From an uncultured Eubacteriales bacterium (lineage in GTDB: Bacteria > Bacillota > Clostridia > Oscillospirales > Butyricicoccaceae): a stretch of DNA of 35,146 nucleotides. The translations under genes were made by a program, and so were the position numbers. Location: contig CAJKFC010000006.1 in assembly GCA_905199135.1 (NCBI GenBank), positions 1 to 35,146 on the forward strand, given 5' to 3'. This document shows, piece by piece, positions 31,655 to 35,146 of the stretch. Under the pieces are notes generated by a model. It saw only the letters and a list, made by a program, of their open reading frames with translations, ran no database searches and was not told where the DNA came from. Each line of letters begins with the position of its first letter. Position 1 is the first letter of the stretch.

Positions 31655-33741
31655 TATACACGCAGAACAGGGAGCTGAGCTGGCTTCAGTTCAACGCGAG
31701 AGTTTTGGAGGAGGCGGCTCAGCCCGATGTTCCGCTTTTGGAAAGACTGCGTTTTATATCTATATTCACCAGCAATCTGGACGAGTTTTTCATGGTCAGG
31801 GTGGGCAGTCTTTTCGACCTTTCGGTCATGGCGCCACAGATAAGAGACAACAAAAGCGGCATGACACCCAAAGAGCAGCTCGAAGCCATTTTCAAGGCTG
31901 TGCGCCCGCTCATAGCAAAAAGGGACGAGATATACTCGTCCACCATGGAGCTTTTGAATCAGAAGGGCATAAGAGACAAGAGCTTTGCCTCTCTCGACAA
32001 GCCCGATATGGATTTTGTATCCGACTACTACAAGAGCAAGATAAAGCCTCTTCTCTCCCCCCAAATTATAGACAGGGGTCATCCCTTCCCCCACCTCAAA
32101 AACAAGGGGCTCTACGCCGCCGCCCTTTTGGAACACAAGGGCAAGGAAATGCTGGGAATAGTCGGTGTGCCCGACAGCATACCGCCCATTATCTTCCTCC
32201 CCGGCAGAAAGAGGGAGTATATCCGCACCGAGGAGATATTATTCTCCCATCTCAAAAAGATATTCAAGCTCTATCAGATAAAAGAAGCTTCGATAATCTC
32301 CATAACCCGAAATGCCGACATCATCTTCGATGAAGATAAATTTGACGAGAGCACCCCCGATTTCAAAAGCCTTATGATAAAGCTTTTGAAACAGCGCGAG
32401 CGCCTTGAGCCTGTCAGAATGGAGATGCAGCAGGAGGCACCCCTTTTGAGGAAAAAGCTCATGGACTATCTCCGTCTTTCGGAAAATCAGACCTATGTCT
32501 GCCGTACTCCGCTGTGCCTCGGCTACGCCTATATGCTGAATGGCTGCGACAAAGAGCTCTATTATCCCACCCATACCCCCGCCTTTCCCTCCTATCTTTC
32601 AAAAGACAGGAAAATGTGGGATCAGGTGCAGGAAAAAGATGTTCTGCTCTTTTACCCCTATCACTCCATGCAGCCCTTTATAGAGCTTTTGAAAGAGTGC
32701 GCCGACGACCCCAAGGTGGTGTCGATACACATAACAATATACCGTCTGGCCAAAAACTCCGCCATAGTCAAAAATCTGTGCCGTGCCGCCGAAAACGGCA
32801 AGAATGTCACGGTACTCATTGAGCTGAGGGCCCGTTTTGACGAGCAGAACAACATAGAATGGGCGGCTGAGCTGGAAGATGCAGGCTGCAAGATTCTCTA
32901 CGGCATGGACAACTACAAGTGCCATTCCAAAATCTGCCTTATCACGAGGCAAAGCAAAAACGGTCAGCTTTCCTATGTGACACAGGTGGGCACAGGCAAC
33001 TACAACGAAAAGACGGCGGGAATATACACCGATTTCAGCCTTATCACCGCCGACAAATCCATTGCCGAGGACGCCGTCACATTTTTCCAGAACATGCTTT
33101 TGGGCAACACCGGCAACGAATACTCCCGACTTTTGGTGTCTCCCTCAGGCATGAAGGTAAACCTCATGCGCCTTATCGACGCCGAAATAGCGAGGGGCGA
33201 GCTGGGACATATCATCTTAAAGGTCAACTCGGTTACAGAGCGTGAGCTCATCGACAAGCTGTGCGAGGCGTCAAAAGCGGGCGTCAGGGTAGAGCTCATC
33301 GTCAGGGGCATATGCTGTCTTTTGCCCGGCATCAAGGGCTATACCGAAAACATAACCGTGACCGGCATAGTGGGTCAGTTCCTCGAGCACTCGAGAGTAT
33401 ATTCCTTCGGCGACGGCGATTTGAGACAGATGTATATCTCCTCTGCTGACATGATGACGAGAAATCAGACGAGGCGCGTTGAAATAGCCTGTCCCATAAA
33501 CGACAGGGCGATAAAGACATGGCTTTCCTTCTATCTCGAGACCCTGCTCCACGACAATGTCAAGGCGAGAAGACTGCAAAGCGACGGCACCTACTGCCGC
33601 ATAGAGCCAAAGGGAGAACCTGTTCTTTCCTCGCAGAGCTATTTTATGACAAATCCCCCCGCCTTTTACGCCCCCGTTCAAAAGAAGTCACCGCTGCAAA
33701 AAATATTTGCAAAGCTTAAAGCTTTGGGCTTTTCTTCATAA
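31624..33741 (+). CDS. ppk: Polyphosphate kinase 1
   Basis: This 705-residue PPK1 makes long-chain polyphosphate from ATP. The N-terminal NRELSWLQFNARVLEEA and FTSNLDEFFMVRVG blocks are diagnostic. H434 in YKCHSKICLI corresponds to the autophosphorylated histidine of the Escherichia coli enzyme (H435), and MYISSADMMTRNQTRRVE is the second phospholipase D-like block. The start is TTG at 31624-31626 with GGGAGGGG about six bases upstream, inside the end of ppx. The next ATG lacks a ribosome binding site. A strong terminator follows. Confidence 0.95.
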   Translation: MSQADKQYEMIYTQNRELSWLQFNARVLEEAAQPDVPLLERLRFISIFTSNLDEFFMVRVGSLFDLSVMAPQIRDNKSGMTPKEQLEAIFKAVRPLIAKRDEIYSSTMELLNQKGIRDKSFASLDKPDMDFVSDYYKSKIKPLLSPQIIDRGHPFPHLKNKGLYAAALLEHKGKEMLGIVGVPDSIPPIIFLPGRKREYIRTEEILFSHLKKIFKLYQIKEASIISITRNADIIFDEDKFDESTPDFKSLMIKLLKQRERLEPVRMEMQQEAPLLRKKLMDYLRLSENQTYVCRTPLCLGYAYMLNGCDKELYYPTHTPAFPSYLSKDRKMWDQVQEKDVLLFYPYHSMQPFIELLKECADDPKVVSIHITIYRLAKNSAIVKNLCRAAENGKNVTVLIELRARFDEQNNIEWAAELEDAGCKILYGMDNYKCHSKICLITRQSKNGQLSYVTQVGTGNYNEKTAGIYTDFSLITADKSIAEDAVTFFQNMLLGNTGNEYSRLLVSPSGMKVNLMRLIDAEIARGELGHIILKVNSVTERELIDKLCEASKAGVRVELIVRGICCLLPGIKGYTENITVTGIVGQFLEHSRVYSFGDGDLRQMYISSADMMTRNQTRRVEIACPINDRAIKTWLSFYLETLLHDNVKARRLQSDGTYCRIEPKGEPVLSSQSYFMTNPPAFYAPVQKKSPLQKIFAKLKALGFSS

Positions 33742-33752
33742 TCTATTCCCCG

Positions 33753-33785
33753 AAAAAAGGGCGGACACATGTCCGCCCCTTTTTC
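33753..33785. terminator. Bidirectional terminator between ppk and the ABC gene
   Basis: There is a 9-bp perfect stem (GGGCGGACA with TGTCCGCCC) and a 2-base centre, flanked by A6 on the left and T5 on the right. It serves both convergent genes. Confidence 0.88.
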
Positions 33786-33790
33786 TGTCA

Positions 33791-34753
33791 TTAAATATTC
33801 TTTTCGTTCAGCTTTTCCGCCACTTCGTAAAGCTCCAAAAGACGGTTTTCCGCCGCCTCCTTGGCCTTCGCTATGTCGGACAGTTTTTCGTAATCTGTGG
33901 AATATTTCTCCTCCTCGGAGGCAAAAAACTCCAGCTCTTTTTCAAGTTTTCTGATTTCGTTTTCGGCCTCTTTGAGCTGCTTTTTCTCGTTGTATGAGAG
34001 ACCCTTTTTCTCGCTTTTAGGCTTGCTGTCCGGCTTTTTCTCCTTCTTTTCGGTGTGCTTTTCGGTTTTTGTCTGCTTCTGTCTCTCACAGTAGGCGGCA
34101 TATTCGTCATATGTGCCTATAAAGTCGGTTATCATGCCGTCCTTGACATGCCATATTCTCGTGGCAAACTTGTTGATAAAATATCTGTCGTGTGAGACGA
34201 ACAGCATGGTCTCGGTAAACTCCTCCAAAGAGTCCTCGAGCCACTGTCTCGAAAGCATGTCCAGATGGTTGGTAGGCTCGTCCAAAAACAGGGTGTTTAT
34301 CTGGTCGTTCATGAAAAGACACAGCCTGAGCCTCGTCTTTTCGCCGCCTGAGAGAACACTGACCTCTTTGAACACATCGTCCCCCAAAAAGTTGTAGGCG
34401 GCAAGGCGCTGTCTGCTGTCTGCCGTCGACAGCTTTGTCTCATAGAGCACCGTGTCCAAAACCGTGCGCTCCTCATGGTCGAACTTGACCTCCTGGGGCA
34501 AGAATCCCACCTTGAGACCTGCTCCCTCGACAATCCTGCCCGAAAGAGCCTCCATATGACCCAAAATCGTCTTGAGCAGGGTGGTCTTTCCGCAGCCGCT
34601 CTCGCCCACCAGGCCGAAGTTTTCGCCCTTATAAATATCGAAGGTCACATTGTTTAAGGCCTTTACGGTCTTTTTCTTTCCGGCGGGGAATTCCATACAG
34701 AGATTTTTGATCTCCAGGATCTTCTCCCGTTCCTTCTGTGCGTTCTGTTCCAT
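33791..34753 (-). CDS. Chimeric ABC ATPase: OppF-like start joined to ABC-F C-terminal half
   Basis: This 320-residue reading frame is made of two unrelated parts. Residues 1 to about 58 match the start of an oligopeptide transporter ATPase of OppF type (ILEIKNLCMEFPAGKKKTVKA, then GLVGESGCGKTT). From about residue 59 (LLKTILG) onward it is the second nucleotide-binding domain and charged C-terminal coiled coil of an ABC-F protein: VGFLPQE, SGGEKTRLRL, LFLDEPTNHLD, FVSHDRYF and the Lys/Glu tail. The switch lies at the Walker A motif (34580-34606), where both families are nearly identical. The first ABC-F ATPase domain is missing. Codon style also changes at this point. It is probably an assembly chimera or a recent recombinant, not a working gene. 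Confidence 0.8.
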   Translation of the reverse strand: MEQNAQKEREKILEIKNLCMEFPAGKKKTVKALNNVTFDIYKGENFGLVGESGCGKTTLLKTILGHMEALSGRIVEGAGLKVGFLPQEVKFDHEERTVLDTVLYETKLSTADSRQRLAAYNFLGDDVFKEVSVLSGGEKTRLRLCLFMNDQINTLFLDEPTNHLDMLSRQWLEDSLEEFTETMLFVSHDRYFINKFATRIWHVKDGMITDFIGTYDEYAAYCERQKQTKTEKHTEKKEKKPDSKPKSEKKGLSYNEKKQLKEAENEIRKLEKELEFFASEEEKYSTDYEKLSDIAKAKEAAENRLLELYEVAEKLNEKNI

Positions 34754-34754
34754 C

Positions 34755-35146
34755 CTATACGCCCTCCTTCCTGTTCATACGTGCGATCCGGTGCTGAAGC
34801 GCTTCCGGCATTTCCACCTTGGGTGCATTGGGATGCAGAAGCCAGGTGGCGGCGTAATGGGTGTCGCTCAGCTTGAAGAACGGCGGCTCCTCCTCAAAAT
34901 CCACCTGCATAGCATACTGGTTCCGCTCGGCAAAGGCGTCGCCCTTGGGCGGGAAGATCATGTTGGGCGGCGTTCCCGGAATGGAGAACAGCCGCTCCTT
35001 TGTCTCCAGATCCGGCATAGAAGAAAGCAGGGCCCAGGTGTAGGGGTGGGCCGGGCTGTAAAAGATCTCCCTGGCTGTTCCCACCTCTACGATCTTTCCG
35101 GCATACATCACGCAGATCCGGTCCGCCATATTGGCTACAACGCCCA
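34755..35146 (-). CDS. oppD: OppD-like oligopeptide ABC transporter ATPase, C-terminal part cut by window edge
   Basis: The frame is open to the right edge, so this is the last 130 residues of a longer gene. It begins inside GVVANMADRICVMYAGKIVE, the region after Walker B and the H-loop in OppD/DppD ATPases. The family's C-terminal peptide-transporter extension follows (HPYTWALLSSMPD, SIPGTPPNM). The stop TAG is one base before the ATG of the next frame, as in true oppD-oppF pairs. It uses CTG, ATC and GGA codons much more than the rest of the window, pointing to a different source genome. Confidence 0.82.
   Translation of the reverse strand, partial: GVVANMADRICVMYAGKIVEVGTAREIFYSPAHPYTWALLSSMPDLETKERLFSIPGTPPNMIFPPKGDAFAERNQYAMQVDFEEEPPFFKLSDTHYAATWLLHPNAPKVEMPEALQHRIARMNRKEGV

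Overview
The window looks like a chromosomal segment of a spore-forming, probably uncultured member of the Clostridia. The grounds are a spoIID-spoIIQ pair, a SpoVD-like transpeptidase with PASTA repeats, a TepA-type ClpP homologue, a DUF3787-type small protein, strong AGGAGG ribosome binding sites and sigma-A type promoters. No tRNA, rRNA, CRISPR array, IS element or prophage gene was seen, and no stretch above 300 bases lacks a gene.

Layout. 1-2183 (minus): yceD-rpmF, DUF512 radical SAM protein and the start of der. 2276-4085 (plus): an RluC-type pseudouridine synthase, then an ECF sigma factor overlapping a small membrane protein that may be its anti-sigma factor. 4136-5082 (minus): a visibly AT-rich two-gene islet (zinc-ribbon protein plus DUF2085 membrane protein) with its own promoter, probably acquired. 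5366-7183 (minus): spoIID and a SpoIIQ-like M23 protein. 7276-8517 (plus): a membrane protein of unknown function. 8556-11734 (minus): corA-lspA-rluD-cof as a tightly overlapping operon. 11788-23995 (minus): the division and cell wall (dcw) cluster in the order mraZ, rsmH, ftsL, spoVD, murE, mraY, ftsW/spoVE, murG, murA, ftsQ, ftsZ. It starts from a clear sigma-A promoter followed by four MraZ-box repeats with a 10-base period. 24296-28364 (minus): prfA, ppa, a Sua5-CoaE fusion, tepA and a small ORF. 28473-30566 (plus): DUF3787-type small protein, M20 amidohydrolase and flavoprotein. 30746-33741 (plus): ppx-ppk behind PhoP-box-like repeats. 33791-35146 (minus): an ABC ATPase chimera and the end of an OppD-like gene in a different codon style.

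The most notable observation is in the dcw transpeptidase. An in-frame TGA (21076-21078) interrupts an otherwise intact SpoVD-like reading frame where clostridial relatives, as I recall them, usually have cysteine. It is followed at 21 nt by a hairpin with a GGU loop that fits the bacterial SECIS layout. This makes it a selenoprotein candidate, although a nonsense mutation or base error is a serious alternative. The partner SEDS gene shows an apparent ATC start codon. Other points of interest are the Sua5-CoaE fusion, the P-loop chimera at the right end, a terminator hairpin covering the tepA start, and an FtsZ without a recognisable C-terminal peptide together with absence of ftsA, murF, murD and murC from the cluster.
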